The position numbers were made by a program, and so were the translations under genes. The notes under the pieces were generated by a model. That model ran no database searches, was not told the origin of the DNA, and worked only from the letters and a program-made list of their open reading frames with translations. A DNA stretch of 64,000 nucleotides. It comes from PALSA-612 sp963846915. Its GTDB lineage: Bacteria; Actinomycetota; Thermoleophilia; Gaiellales; Gaiellaceae. Location of the stretch: assembly GCA_963846915.1 (NCBI GenBank), contig CAWJXV010000009.1:1736001-1800000 (forward strand), written 5' to 3'. Positions 25,644-34,458 of the stretch are shown piece by piece (position 1 is the stretch's first letter; the number at the start of each line of letters is the position of its first letter).

Positions 25644-26132
25644 GTGAAAGTCCTCGGCATCGACCCGGGAACTGCTGCATGCGGATACGGAATCGTCCAC
25701 GAAGACCACGGGCGCCTCAGGGCCGTGGACTTCGGGTGGTGGCGCACGAGCGCCCGAGAGCGGCCGGAGCAGCGCCTGAGGACGGTCTTCGAAGGCGTGC
25801 GCGACCTCATCGACCTGCACGCGCCGGCTGCCGTCGCCCTCGAGGAGTCGTACGTCGGCGCCGACGCACGCATCGCGCTCTCTGTCGGGCAGGCGCGCGG
25901 CGCCGTGCTCGTCGCCTGCGCGCTCGCAGCCGTTGACTGCCGCGAGTACGCGCCGAGCACCGTCAAACAGTCGGTGTGCGGCTACGGACGTGCCGAGAAG
26001 GACCAGGTGCAGCGCATGGTGAAGACGATCCTCGGGCTGCGCGACCTGCCGAGCCCGCATCACGCCGCCGACGCGCTGGCCGTCGCGATCTGCCACGCGC
26101 ACGCCGCGCCGTTCCAACGGGCGGCGTCGTGA
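25644..26132 (+). CDS. ruvC: Holliday junction endonuclease RuvC
   Basis: 162 residues from the GTG at 25644 (TAACCT 6 nt upstream). The catalytic acids are visible: Asp7 in MKVLGIDPGT, Glu67 in ALEESYVG, and His140/Asp143 in SPHHAADALA. GQARGA and the AAKDQVQ-like AEKDQVQRMV stretch complete the family pattern. It resolves Holliday junctions in recombinational repair together with RuvAB. It overlaps ruvA by 4 nt, so the three ruv genes form one transcript led by this promoter. Confidence 0.97.
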   Translation: MKVLGIDPGTAACGYGIVHEDHGRLRAVDFGWWRTSARERPEQRLRTVFEGVRDLIDLHAPAAVALEESYVGADARIALSVGQARGAVLVACALAAVDCREYAPSTVKQSVCGYGRAEKDQVQRMVKTILGLRDLPSPHHAADALAVAICHAHAAPFQRAAS

Positions 26133-26689
26133 TCGGACGGCTCCGCGGCGTCCCGGCCGGCCGGCGAGGGGACATTCTCGTCCTCGATGTCGGCGGGGTC
26201 GGCTACCTCGTGCAGGCGACACCGACGGTGCTCAAGGCGGCCGGCGACGCGGAGCTGACGGTCGAGACGTACCTCCACGTCCGCGAGGACGCGCTCCAGC
26301 TCTACGGGTTCGCCGACGGCGAGGAGCGCGAGCTGTTCGAGCACCTGCTCTCGGTCTCCGGGGTCGGCCCGAAGGTCGCGCTCGCGATCGTGTCCGGGTC
26401 GCGGCCCGCCGAGCTCCGCCGCGCCATCGCGCTCGACGACACGGCCCGGTTCGAGGCGATCCCGGGCGTCGGCCGCAAGACCGCGCAACGCGTCGTCCTC
26501 GAGCTGAAGGAGAAGCTCGCCTCCGCCGCGCTCGAGCCGGCCGCCGGGGGCGCGCCCGACCTCGTCGCGCGGGACGCCCTCGTCGAGCTCGGCTACTCGC
26601 TCGTCGACGCCGAGCGGGCGCTCGCCGACGTCGACCCGGAGCTGCCTGCCGAGGAGCGCGTCCGCCTCGCCCTGCGGAGGGCCGCGTGA
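26129..26689 (+). CDS. ruvA: Holliday junction helicase subunit RuvA
   Basis: 186 residues from the GTG at 26129, which overlaps the ruvC stop (GTGA). MIGRLRG start, HVREDALQLYGF in the OB domain, and two helix-hairpin-helix motifs (LLSVSGVGPKVALAIVS and FEAIPGVGRKTAQRVVLELK). The C-terminal domain that contacts RuvB ends with RVRLALRRAA. It tetramerises on four-way junctions and loads RuvB. Slightly short for the family because of a short linker. Confidence 0.96.
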   Translation: MIGRLRGVPAGRRGDILVLDVGGVGYLVQATPTVLKAAGDAELTVETYLHVREDALQLYGFADGEERELFEHLLSVSGVGPKVALAIVSGSRPAELRRAIALDDTARFEAIPGVGRKTAQRVVLELKEKLASAALEPAAGGAPDLVARDALVELGYSLVDAERALADVDPELPAEERVRLALRRAA

Positions 26690-27708
26690 GCTCACAGTTC
26701 CTCGCGCCCGTCCTCCAGGAGGACGAGGAGGAGCTCGACCGCTCGCTGCGGCCGCGCAAGCTCCGCGACTTCGTCGGGCAGGAGCGGATCAAGGAGCAGC
26801 TCTCGATCGCCCTCGAGGCCGCGCGCTCGCGGAGCGAGGCGCTCGACCACGTGCTTCTCGCCGGCCCGCCCGGCCTCGGCAAGACGAGCCTCGCCTACGT
26901 CGTGCGCGAGGAGCTCGGCGTCGGCCTCCGCACCGTCGCCGGCCCGGCGCTCGAACGGAAGGACGTGGCGGCGATCCTGACGTCGCTCGAGGAGCGCGAC
27001 GTGCTCTTCATCGACGAGATCCACCGCCTCAACCGGGCCGCCGAGGAGATGCTCTACCCGGCGCTCGAGGACTTCCGCATCGACATCGTCATGGGCCAGG
27101 GCCCCGCGGCGCGGACACTCGCGCTCGACCTGCCGCCCTTCACGCTCGTCGGCGCGACGACGCGCACGGGTCTCCTGACGACGCCGCTCCGAGACCGGTT
27201 CGGGATGACCTTCCGGCTCGACTACTACGAGCCCGACGAGCTCGCCCGCATCGTACGGCGCTCCGCGCGCATCCTCGCCGTCGAGATCGCCGACGAGGCC
27301 GCCGAGGAGATCGCCCGGCGCTCGCGCGGCACGCCGCGCGTCGCCAACCGCATCCTGCGCCGCGTGCGTGACGTGGCCGAGGTTCGCCACGAAGGTGCGG
27401 TCACGGCCGGGATCGCCTACGAGGCGCTCGACCTGCTGGAGGTGGACGAGCACGGGCTCGAGCGCTCCGACCGCGCGCTGCTCGAGGCGATCGTCGAGAA
27501 GTTCGGGGGTGGCCCGGTCGGCCTCTCGACGCTCGCAGTCGCGCTCGGCGAGGAGCCCGACACGATCGAGGACGTCTACGAGCCGTACCTGCTCCAGCTC
27601 GGGTTCATCCAGCGCACGCCGCGAGGCCGGATCGTCACCGAGCTCGGCCGGGCCCATGTGGGCACGGCCGGCGCGCGGCCCGAGGCCGAGCGCGGATCGC
27701 TGTTCTAG
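26686..27708 (+). CDS. ruvB: Holliday junction branch-migration ATPase RuvB
   Basis: 340 residues; the GTG at 26686 overlaps the ruvA stop. Walker A GPPGLGKTS (residues 60-68), Walker B VLFIDEIHRL (Asp110, Glu111), sensor I GATTRTG, arginine finger region LRDRFG, and the winged-helix C-terminus (YEPYLLQLGFIQRTPRGR). Hexameric motor that drives branch migration. Full length. Its stop overlaps the start of the next gene by one base. Confidence 0.97.
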   Translation: MSSQFLAPVLQEDEEELDRSLRPRKLRDFVGQERIKEQLSIALEAARSRSEALDHVLLAGPPGLGKTSLAYVVREELGVGLRTVAGPALERKDVAAILTSLEERDVLFIDEIHRLNRAAEEMLYPALEDFRIDIVMGQGPAARTLALDLPPFTLVGATTRTGLLTTPLRDRFGMTFRLDYYEPDELARIVRRSARILAVEIADEAAEEIARRSRGTPRVANRILRRVRDVAEVRHEGAVTAGIAYEALDLLEVDEHGLERSDRALLEAIVEKFGGGPVGLSTLAVALGEEPDTIEDVYEPYLLQLGFIQRTPRGRIVTELGRAHVGTAGARPEAERGSLF

Positions 27709-28019
27709 TGCCCGAGCTGTGGGTCCCGGGGTCGGCCGAGGCCTCGAGCGACGCGCTGGTCGAGCGCATCCTGACGCAGATCGAGCGCTTCGCGAAGGAG
27801 CTCGGCGGCGAGGTGCAGGTCGAGATCGAGCTCCGCGACGGCTCGGTGATCCCGCTCGAGTCGATCCTCGCAGATCCCGGCTACGGCTTCATCACGCTCA
27901 GGCCGCACGGCCGCCGCAAGGAGGAGGTCGTCGTCCCGGTGGGCGCGATCGCCCGCCTTCAGCTCGGCCTTCCCGAGCAGCATCCGCCGTTCGGCTTCTC
28001 GAAGCCGGCCGCGGCCTAG
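27708..28019 (+). CDS. Small protein translationally linked to ruvB, unknown
   Basis: 103 residues; its GTG shares the last base of the ruvB stop codon, so it belongs to the ruv operon. Helical N-terminus (ALVERILTQIERFAKELGGE) followed by a small beta domain (VQVEIELRDGSVIPLESILA, GYGFITLRPHG, EEVVVPVGAIARLQL). The beta part resembles SH3- or Sm-like barrels that bind nucleic acid or a metal-free surface, but no family is recognised. No signal peptide. A repair-related accessory role is inferred from position only. Confidence 0.65.
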   Translation: MPELWVPGSAEASSDALVERILTQIERFAKELGGEVQVEIELRDGSVIPLESILADPGYGFITLRPHGRRKEEVVVPVGAIARLQLGLPEQHPPFGFSKPAAA

Positions 28020-28028
28020 CCGGCGCCG

Positions 28029-28484
28029 TCAGCGGCGGAACTGGAGCTCGTGCCAGGAGGGGACGGGCGCGAGCTCGAGGAGGGCCCGGTCGCCCCGCGG
28101 ATCGCGGTATGCGAAGTCCGACGCTGCGTCGTCCCAGGCCACCTCGAGGCGACCTTCCTTCACGCGATGGTCGAGCCAGGCGCCGCGGAAGACGAGCTTG
28201 CGCAGCCAGTAGACGAGCGACTCGCCCTCGACGAGCGACACGCGCTCCCAGTGGCGGACGAGGTACCAGCCGAGGCCGCTGCGCGGAGCCTCGATCCGGC
28301 CGTCGGCGGCGAGCTCGACCAGATCCGACGTCTCGTCCTCGTCCAGCTCGTTGCGGTCCAGCAGGCCCAGCCTGACCGCTGCCGCGACGACCCGCTCCTC
28401 GAAATCCTCGCGATTGAACTGGAACCGGTAGGAGAGGAACTCGACCTCGTAGTCCTCGCCGGAGCGGTAGTTGGTCTCGGTCAC
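28029..28484 (-). CDS. Hypothetical cytoplasmic protein
   Basis: 151 residues from the GTG at 28484; TATTCT on the minus strand (28493-28498) ends 8 nt upstream. A much longer antisense frame continues past this start over recJ, but its composition is non-coding. The protein is rich in acidic and aromatic residues (EDYEVEFLSYRFQFNREDFE, SGLGWYLVRHWERVSL, ESLVYWLRKLVFRG) and has no membrane segment. No family recognised. Divergent from recJ with 66 bp between starts. Confidence 0.65.
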   Translation of the reverse strand: MTETNYRSGEDYEVEFLSYRFQFNREDFEERVVAAAVRLGLLDRNELDEDETSDLVELAADGRIEAPRSGLGWYLVRHWERVSLVEGESLVYWLRKLVFRGAWLDHRVKEGRLEVAWDDAASDFAYRDPRGDRALLELAPVPSWHELQFRR

Positions 28485-28550
28485 GCCGAAGCAGAATAGC
28501 CGCGTCCTTTCGGCTGGTTCCGTCCGGCGCGCGCCGTAGCGTGGCTCGCG

Positions 28551-30431
28551 ATGCAGTGGACCGTCGCCACCGGCTCTCCGGGCGAGGCTCGCCGGCTCTC
28601 CGAGTCGCTCGGCGTCAGCGAGACGACCGCCCGCGTGCTCGTGCGCCGGGGGTACGCGGACGCCGACGCGGCGCAGAGGTTCCTCGACGGCTCCCTCCCC
28701 GAGCACGATCCGCGGCTCCTCGGCGACGTCGAGGCGGCCTGCGAGACGATCCGCGACGCGATCTCCGCGGGGACGCGCATCTGCGTCCACGGCGACTACG
28801 ACGTCGACGGCATTTGCGCCACCGCGCTCGCGGTCAGCTCGCTCCGTGCGCTCGGCGCGGACGTCGGCTGGCATCTGCCGAGCCGCTTCGAGGAAGGCTA
28901 TGGGCTCTCCGGGCAGACCATGTCCCGGCTGGCCGAGGAGGGATACGGGCTGATCGTGACCGTGGACTGCGGCATCACCGCGGCCGAGGAGGTGGCCGAG
29001 GCGAAGCGGCTCGGCCTCCGGGTGATCGTCACCGACCATCACCGGCCCGGCGACGAGCTGCCGGATTGCCCGATCGTGGCCACGCGGCCGTCCGAGTACC
29101 CGTTCCCGGAGCTCTGCGGCACCGGCGTCGCCTACAAGCTCGCGCGGGCCCTCGGCGCTCCCGGCCTCGACGACCAGCTCGACCTGGTCGCGCTCGCGAC
29201 CATCGCCGACGTCGTGCCGCTCGTCGACGAGAACCGCGCCCTCGCGATCGCGGGGCTCGCGCAGCTCAAGCTGGCACGGCGGCCGGGGATCGCGGCCCTG
29301 ATGCGGACGGCGCGCGTCGATCCGGCTACGGTCGACGAGGGTGCCGTCGCGTTCCGGCTCGCGCCGCGGATCAACGCCGCCGGGCGCCTGTGCCGCCCCG
29401 AGGCGGCGCTCGAACTCCTGCTCACCGACGACCGGGACGAAGCCGCTCGGCTCGCACAACGTCTCGAGGAGCTGAACCGTGACCGCCAGGCGGTCGAGGA
29501 CAGGATCCTCCGGTCGGCCGTCGAGCAGGTCGATTCCTGGCCGCCCGCCCGGCAGGCGCAGCGCGGCTACGTGCTCGCGGACGAGAGCTGGCACGAAGGC
29601 GTGATCGGGATCGTCGCGTCGCGGCTCGTCGAGCGCTATCGCCGCCCGATCGTGCTGATCGCCGGCAGCTCTGCTGGCTCGAACGTCGGTGGCGACTGGA
29701 AGGGATCCGGCCGCTCGATCTCGAGCTTCGACCTCCACGGCGCGCTCGCCGACTGCGCCGACCACCTCCAACGGTTCGGGGGTCACCGCGCCGCCGCAGG
29801 CCTCTCGATCCGGCCCGACGACGTCGACGCGTTCGCGGCGGCGTTCGCCTCGCACGCGGACGCGGCACTGACCGACGACGACCTGGCGCCGCCGCTCCTC
29901 GTCGACGCCGTCGTCCCCGGCCGCGCGTGCACGCTCGCGCTCGCGGACGAGCTCCGTCGGCTCGCGCCGTTCGGGCTCGGAAACCCCGGCGTGATGCTGC
30001 TCGTCGCGGGATGCGAGCTGACCGACCTGCAGACCGTCGGCGAGGGCAAGCACCTTCGTTTCCGTGCTGCCGACGAGGGCGGCCCGGCGGGGGGCGCGAT
30101 CGCCTTCGGCATGGGCACGCAACTCGACCGCTGGCGCCGACCCGGGACGTATGACGTCGCCTTCAGGCTCGAGGCGAACACCTGGAACGGGACGACCGCG
30201 CCACAGCTCGTGGTCAGGCGCATCTTCGAGTCGCCCGAGCGCTACCGCGTCCTGCGCGCACAGTTCGCGGCGGAGTGGCGCGCCGGTCCCGACCACTGGC
30301 GCGAGACCGAGAGAGCAGTGTTCGAGGAGCTCGGCCTCGAGGAGAACGGCTGGCGCAGCCTGCTCGAATCCGCCACGTTTCGCGCCCTGCTCGAGCCCGA
30401 GGCCGAACCCGCACTCGCCGAAGCGGCCTAG
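28551..30431 (+). CDS. recJ: Single-strand 5'-3' exonuclease RecJ
   Basis: 626 residues from the ATG at 28551 (TAGCGT 8 nt upstream). DHH-family motifs: VHGDYDVDGICATAL (metal Asp residues at about 82-86), VTVDCGITAAEE, VTDHHRPGDELP (about 160-165), and the DHHA1 glycine motif FGGHRAAAGLSI preceded by GSGRSISSFDL. A C-terminal OB-like region ends the protein. It trims 5' ends in RecF-type recombination and base-excision repair, matching the ruv genes upstream. The last 50 residues are acidic and variable. Confidence 0.93.
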   Translation: MQWTVATGSPGEARRLSESLGVSETTARVLVRRGYADADAAQRFLDGSLPEHDPRLLGDVEAACETIRDAISAGTRICVHGDYDVDGICATALAVSSLRALGADVGWHLPSRFEEGYGLSGQTMSRLAEEGYGLIVTVDCGITAAEEVAEAKRLGLRVIVTDHHRPGDELPDCPIVATRPSEYPFPELCGTGVAYKLARALGAPGLDDQLDLVALATIADVVPLVDENRALAIAGLAQLKLARRPGIAALMRTARVDPATVDEGAVAFRLAPRINAAGRLCRPEAALELLLTDDRDEAARLAQRLEELNRDRQAVEDRILRSAVEQVDSWPPARQAQRGYVLADESWHEGVIGIVASRLVERYRRPIVLIAGSSAGSNVGGDWKGSGRSISSFDLHGALADCADHLQRFGGHRAAAGLSIRPDDVDAFAAAFASHADAALTDDDLAPPLLVDAVVPGRACTLALADELRRLAPFGLGNPGVMLLVAGCELTDLQTVGEGKHLRFRAADEGGPAGGAIAFGMGTQLDRWRRPGTYDVAFRLEANTWNGTTAPQLVVRRIFESPERYRVLRAQFAAEWRAGPDHWRETERAVFEELGLEENGWRSLLESATFRALLEPEAEPALAEAA

Positions 30432-30660
30432 TCGGTCCGGATGGACGCGCTGAGCACGTGACGGGGGCGGCCGCGCGAGCGCAGGCCGGCCGCGTCGAGC
30501 TCTACGAGCAGCCGCGCAACGCGGCGAAGTTGGCGCCGACGGCGCCGTTCTGCGAGTCGTGTCATCAAGACGGCCATGTTCGAGCCCTACCCGCGACTTC
30601 CTTCGGCAATGCTCGCCCTCGGCCTGATCCTCCGTTTGGGGGCGGAAGTACACTTGAGGC

Positions 30661-32859
30661 ATGGCAGCCGTCCAGTCTGCCGAGCACCAGGATCTCCTCG
30701 ACCAGCTGATCGCAGACGTCGAGACGTACAAGCCCGACGTCGACCGGGAGCTGTTGGAGAAGGCCTTCGCCTTCGCGGCGCGCGCGCACGAGGGGCAGAC
30801 CCGGCGCTCGGGGGAGCCGTTCATCGAGCATCCGTTCGCGGTCGCGACCATCCTCGCCGAGCTCCACCTCGACGAGGAGACGCTGACCGCTGCGCTCCTG
30901 CACGATGTCGTCGAGGACACCGGCGTCGACACGGACACTGTCCGCGCCGAGTTCGGCGACGAGGTCGCAAAGCTCGTCGACGGCGTCACCAAGCTGACCC
31001 GGATCCAGTTCCAGAGCCGCGAGCACGCGGAGGCCGAGAACTACCGGAAGATGATCGTGGCGATGGCGCAGGACCCGCGCGTGATCCTGATCAAGCTCGC
31101 AGACCGGCTCCACAACATGCGCACGATCGAGTATCTCGGCAAGCAGAAGCAGATCCAGAAGGCAAAGGAGGCGCTCGAGGTCTACGCGCCGATCGCGCAC
31201 CGCCTCGGCATCCATGCGATGAAATGGGAGCTCGAGGACCTCGCCTTCGAGACGCTGCACCCGCGCAAGTACGCCGAGATCACCGCCATGGTCGCCGAGC
31301 GCAGGGGCGACAGGGAGGAGCACGTCAAGAAAGCGTCGAGGATCCTCACGCGCGAGCTCGAGAAGGCCGACATCCCTGCCGACATCGCCGGCCGGCCGAA
31401 GCACTTTTACTCCATCTACGACAAGATGGTCCGCAAGGGCCGCGAGTTCAACGAGATCTACGACCTGACGGCCATGCGCGTGATCGTCGAGCGCGACGGG
31501 GAGGAGGGAACCCGCGACTGTTACGGCGCGCTCGGCCTGATCCACTCGCTCTGGAAGCCGATGCCCGGCCGCTTCAAGGACTACGTGGCGATGCCGAAGC
31601 TGAACCGCTACCGCGCCTTGCACACGACCGTCGTCGGGCCCGAGGGGAAGCCGCTCGAGATCCAGATCCGGACGCGCGAGATGCACCGCGAGGCGGAGTT
31701 CGGCATCGCCGCGCACTGGATCTACAAGCGCGGTCGCAAGGGCAAGGCCGACGAGGAATGGACGACGTGGGTGCAGCAGGTGATGGACTGGCAGGCCGAC
31801 GAGTCCGATCCGCGCGAGTTCATCAAGACCTTCCGCACCGACCTCTTCGACGACGAGGTCTACGTGTTCACGCCGAAGGGCGAGGTGAAGACGCTGCCCG
31901 CGGGCTCGACGCCCGTCGACTTCGCGTACGCGGTGCACACGGACGTCGGCCACCGCATGGCCGGCGCGAAGGTGAACAGCCGCATCGTCCCGCTCCACTA
32001 CCGGCTGCAGAGCGGCGACTTCGTCGAGATCATGACATCGAAGCAGGGTCGCGGGCCGTCCCGCGACTGGCTCTCGCTCGCCCAGTCGTCACGGGCGCGC
32101 AACAAGATCCGTCAGTGGTTCTCCCGCGAGACGCGTGAGGAGACCGAGCAGAAGGGCCGCGAGGCGCTGGAGGAGGCGCTCAAGCGCCAGAACCTGCCGA
32201 TCAAGAAGCTGCAGGGCTCGGCCGTGCTCGCGCAGGTGATTCGCGAGACCGGCTTCAAGAAGGCCGACGACTTCTACATCGCCCTCGGCTCCGGGAAGCT
32301 GCAGCCGTCGCAGATCGTCCGCAAGGTCATCCAGCGGCTGAAGACGGACGAGGTCGCGGAAGAGGAGTCGCTTCCGCTCAAGCCGACCCGTGCGCAGCCG
32401 GCGACGAGCCAGGCGTTCGGCGTCAAGGTCTCCGGGGTCGAGGACGTGCTCGTGCGGCTCGCAAAATGCTGCACGCCGGTGCCCGGCGACCCGATCATCG
32501 GCTACATCTCGCTCGGGAAGGGCATCACGATCCATCGCGAGGACTGCCCGAACGTGAAGGCGCTGCGCAGGAACGCCGAGCGGATCACGCCCGTATCGTG
32601 GGACGGCGACGCCGCGCAGAGCTTCCGCGTCCAGATCGCGGTCTCGTCGTGGGACCGGCCGCGGCTCCTCGAGGACGTTGCCCGCACCTTCGCCGAGCAC
32701 GGCGCCAACATCGTCGCCTACGGCGGCATGGTCGAGGACCAGCTCGCGAAGAACTGGTACACGGCCGAGATCGGCGACGTGAAGTCGCTACGGCCGCTCC
32801 TGAACGCGCTGCGCAACATCGACTCCGTCTTCGACGCCTACCGCGTCACGCCGTCGTGA
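30661..32859 (+). CDS. relA: Bifunctional (p)ppGpp synthetase/hydrolase Rel
   Basis: 732 residues from the ATG at 30661; TACACT ends 6 nt upstream. The hydrolase domain keeps HD/ED (His57 in IEHPF, His81-Asp82 and Glu85-Asp86 in LLHDVVEDT). The synthetase domain has RFKD (304-307), the motif of bifunctional Rel enzymes, and NRYRALHTTV. TGS (about 400-460, YVFTPKGEVKTLPAGSTPVD), a CC/zinc-finger-like part (LAKCCTPVPGD, GITIHREDCPN) and ACT (about 655-732) follow. It makes and degrades the stringent-response alarmone. A 229-bp gene-free stretch precedes it; a REP-like repeat follows. Confidence 0.95.
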   Translation: MAAVQSAEHQDLLDQLIADVETYKPDVDRELLEKAFAFAARAHEGQTRRSGEPFIEHPFAVATILAELHLDEETLTAALLHDVVEDTGVDTDTVRAEFGDEVAKLVDGVTKLTRIQFQSREHAEAENYRKMIVAMAQDPRVILIKLADRLHNMRTIEYLGKQKQIQKAKEALEVYAPIAHRLGIHAMKWELEDLAFETLHPRKYAEITAMVAERRGDREEHVKKASRILTRELEKADIPADIAGRPKHFYSIYDKMVRKGREFNEIYDLTAMRVIVERDGEEGTRDCYGALGLIHSLWKPMPGRFKDYVAMPKLNRYRALHTTVVGPEGKPLEIQIRTREMHREAEFGIAAHWIYKRGRKGKADEEWTTWVQQVMDWQADESDPREFIKTFRTDLFDDEVYVFTPKGEVKTLPAGSTPVDFAYAVHTDVGHRMAGAKVNSRIVPLHYRLQSGDFVEIMTSKQGRGPSRDWLSLAQSSRARNKIRQWFSRETREETEQKGREALEEALKRQNLPIKKLQGSAVLAQVIRETGFKKADDFYIALGSGKLQPSQIVRKVIQRLKTDEVAEEESLPLKPTRAQPATSQAFGVKVSGVEDVLVRLAKCCTPVPGDPIIGYISLGKGITIHREDCPNVKALRRNAERITPVSWDGDAAQSFRVQIAVSSWDRPRLLEDVARTFAEHGANIVAYGGMVEDQLAKNWYTAEIGDVKSLRPLLNALRNIDSVFDAYRVTPS

Positions 32860-32885
32860 GCGTCGCTCGCCCTCGGCTCGCTCCC

Positions 32886-32910
32886 GTGGGGGAAACCAGC
32901 TTTCCCGCAC
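32886..32910. repeat. REP-like palindrome, second locus
   Basis: GTGGGGGAAA-CCAGC-TTTCCCGCAC, 9 of 10 arm bases paired, 27 bp after the rel stop. Its minus strand plus the flank to about 32935 aligns with 23764-23802 (shared GAAG-AGGGGGC-...-GGTTTCCCCCA), so both belong to one repeat family, here in the opposite orientation. Confidence 0.6.
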
Positions 32911-32998
32911 GAGCCCCCTCCTTCCAAGGGCCGACCTGGCCAGGGGAACCTCCCGGTTCGCCTCTGACCCCTCCACACGCTCCCGGGCCGGTCAGCCC

Positions 32999-33760
32999 GT
33001 GAGCGAGATCCATCCGGCGGCCGCGCGGGGTTTCTCGGCTGCCGCGGACGCGTACGAGCGCGGCCGGCCGGGCTATCCCGACGAGGCGATCGCCTGGATC
33101 GTCGAGCGCCTGCGGCTCGAGCCGGGGCGGAACGTGCTCGACCTCGCCGCCGGCACCGGCAAGCTGACCCGCGCGCTCGTCCCCTCCGGCGCCCAGGTGA
33201 TCGCCGTCGAGCCGATCGACGAGATGCGCGAGCAGCTGTTCGCAGCGCTCCCGGACGTGGACGCGTTCGACGGAACCGCCGAGTCGATCCCGCTCCCGGA
33301 CGCGAGCGTCGACGCCGTGACCTGCGCGCAGGCGTTCCACTGGTTCCGCGCCGCGGAAGCCGTTCAAGAGATCCACCGCGTGCTCCGACCGGGCGGCTCG
33401 ATCGCGCTGATCTGGAACATTCGCGACCTCTCCGACCCGCTACAGGCGCGCGTGCAGGAGATCCTGGCGCCGCACGGCGCCGAGGTGCGCTCGCACCGCG
33501 ACATCGATCCGCCGAGCCTGCTCGCCGGCGGTCTCTTCGGGCCGGTCGAGCACCGCTCGTGGCCGTATGTCCAGCGGCTCTCTCGCGCGCATCTCGTCGA
33601 TCGCATCTCCTCGACGAGCTACATCGCCATCCTCGACCCGGATGCGCGCGCCGAAGTCCTCAGCCAGGTGCTGGAGGCCGCGGACGGCCTTCCGGAGCCG
33701 ATCTCGATCCCGTACACGACCGACGTGTACCTGGCAGAAAGGGTCGACGCCGGCACGTAG
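32999..33760 (+). CDS. Class I SAM-dependent methyltransferase (UbiE/Methyltransf_11 type)
   Basis: 253 residues from the GTG at 32999. Motif I VLDLAAGTGKLTRAL, acidic residue after strand 2 (AVEPIDEM), motif DGTAESIPLPDASVDAVTCA and post-motif HRVLRPGGSIALIWN. The N-terminal AAARGFSAAADAYERGRPGY signature is common in actinobacterial members of unknown substrate. Cytosolic. Followed by three short direct repeats and a convergent thioesterase gene; no biosynthetic context. Confidence 0.8.
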   Translation: MSEIHPAAARGFSAAADAYERGRPGYPDEAIAWIVERLRLEPGRNVLDLAAGTGKLTRALVPSGAQVIAVEPIDEMREQLFAALPDVDAFDGTAESIPLPDASVDAVTCAQAFHWFRAAEAVQEIHRVLRPGGSIALIWNIRDLSDPLQARVQEILAPHGAEVRSHRDIDPPSLLAGGLFGPVEHRSWPYVQRLSRAHLVDRISSTSYIAILDPDARAEVLSQVLEAADGLPEPISIPYTTDVYLAERVDAGT

Positions 33761-33832
33761 ACGGGGCTCACGAGTCGGCCGCGTACGGCGACCGGATCTA
33801 CGCTGCTGCGCACGCGACTTCGCCGTCCCCCG

Positions 33833-33851
33833 GTCACTCGTTCGGGGGATC
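33833..33851 (+). repeat. Direct repeat unit 1
   Basis: GTCACTCGTTCGGGGGATC, first of three similar 19-bp units spaced 65-66 bp apart in the gap between the convergent methyltransferase and thioesterase genes. Confidence 0.5.
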
Positions 33852-33897
33852 CCCGCGAAGATCCCTCGGTTGGGGGTCGAGTCGGCCGGAGAGGGGG

Positions 33898-33916
33898 GTC
33901 ACCCGTTCGAGGGATC
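33898..33916 (+). repeat. Direct repeat unit 2
   Basis: GTCACCCGTTCGAGGGATC, 17 of 19 identical to unit 1. Confidence 0.5.
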
Positions 33917-33963
33917 GGCCCCGCCAATTGGCATTCCTGCAGGCGCGTCATCACTGAAACGGG

Positions 33964-33982
33964 GGAACCCGTCCGAGGGATC
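33964..33982 (+). repeat. Direct repeat unit 3
   Basis: GGAACCCGTCCGAGGGATC, more diverged. It ends inside the stop codon of the minus-strand thioesterase gene. Confidence 0.45.
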
Positions 33983-34418
33983 AGACGTCGACGTCGTCTT
34001 CCTCGAACGCGGCGATCCGCTCCCGGATCCAGGTTGGGATCTCCTGCGCGCGCCGCCCGGCGAGATCGACGAGGACGAGCGTTTGCGTGGCCGTGACCAT
34101 GAGCACGTCGTCGCGCTCGCGGTAGGCCGCGAACTCGTACGTCATGCTCGTGCGCCCGATCCTCGCAACCCGGCAGAACACCTCGATCTCGTCGTCGAAG
34201 ATCGCGGGCGCGAAGTACTCGACCACGTTCGCGCGCATCACGAACTCCTCGCCCTCCCGCCGCTGGAGCAGCTCGAGCCCGCGCAGGTACTCGACGCGCG
34301 CCAGGTCGAAGTACGGGTTGTAGCGACCGTAGTAGACGATCCCCTGCGCGTCCGTGTCCGAGAAGCCGACGCGCGTCCGGGCAGACAGCTTGAACGGCGG
34401 CTTGCGGGTCGACGCCAT
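33981..34418 (-). CDS. Hot-dog acyl-CoA thioesterase (4HBT/YbgC-like)
   Basis: 145 residues from the ATG at 34418, set by TACGCT ending 6 nt upstream on the minus strand. The motif TRVGFSDTDAQGIVYYGRYN holds the catalytic Asp of the 4HBT family, and YFDLARVEYLRGL is the long hot-dog helix. It likely hydrolyses acyl-CoA thioesters; chain length is unknown. Cytosolic, tetrameric in relatives. Divergent from the LLM oxidoreductase gene with 40 bp between starts. Confidence 0.82.
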   Translation of the reverse strand: MASTRKPPFKLSARTRVGFSDTDAQGIVYYGRYNPYFDLARVEYLRGLELLQRREGEEFVMRANVVEYFAPAIFDDEIEVFCRVARIGRTSMTYEFAAYRERDDVLMVTATQTLVLVDLAGRRAQEIPTWIRERIAAFEEDDVDV

Positions 34419-34458
34419 CGGCGGAGCGTAACCCGGACCGCCCGTAGACTTGCGCGCG

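Noticed and set aside
30432..30660. Gene or structured RNA between recJ and rel
   Set aside because: Frames lack starts and protein character, and no strong hairpin beyond general GC pairing was seen; only the rel -10 box is supported.
28485..30992. Very long open frame antisense to recJ, continuing the real minus-strand gene upstream
   Set aside because: Its composition (Arg/Ala/Gly/Glu-rich, no motifs) is that of a shadow frame, recJ is certain on the other strand, and a TATTCT box plus GTG at 28484 marks the true start.
33833..33982. CRISPR array
   Set aside because: Only three diverged units with different spacers of about 46 bp, no cas genes and no dyad typical of CRISPR repeats.
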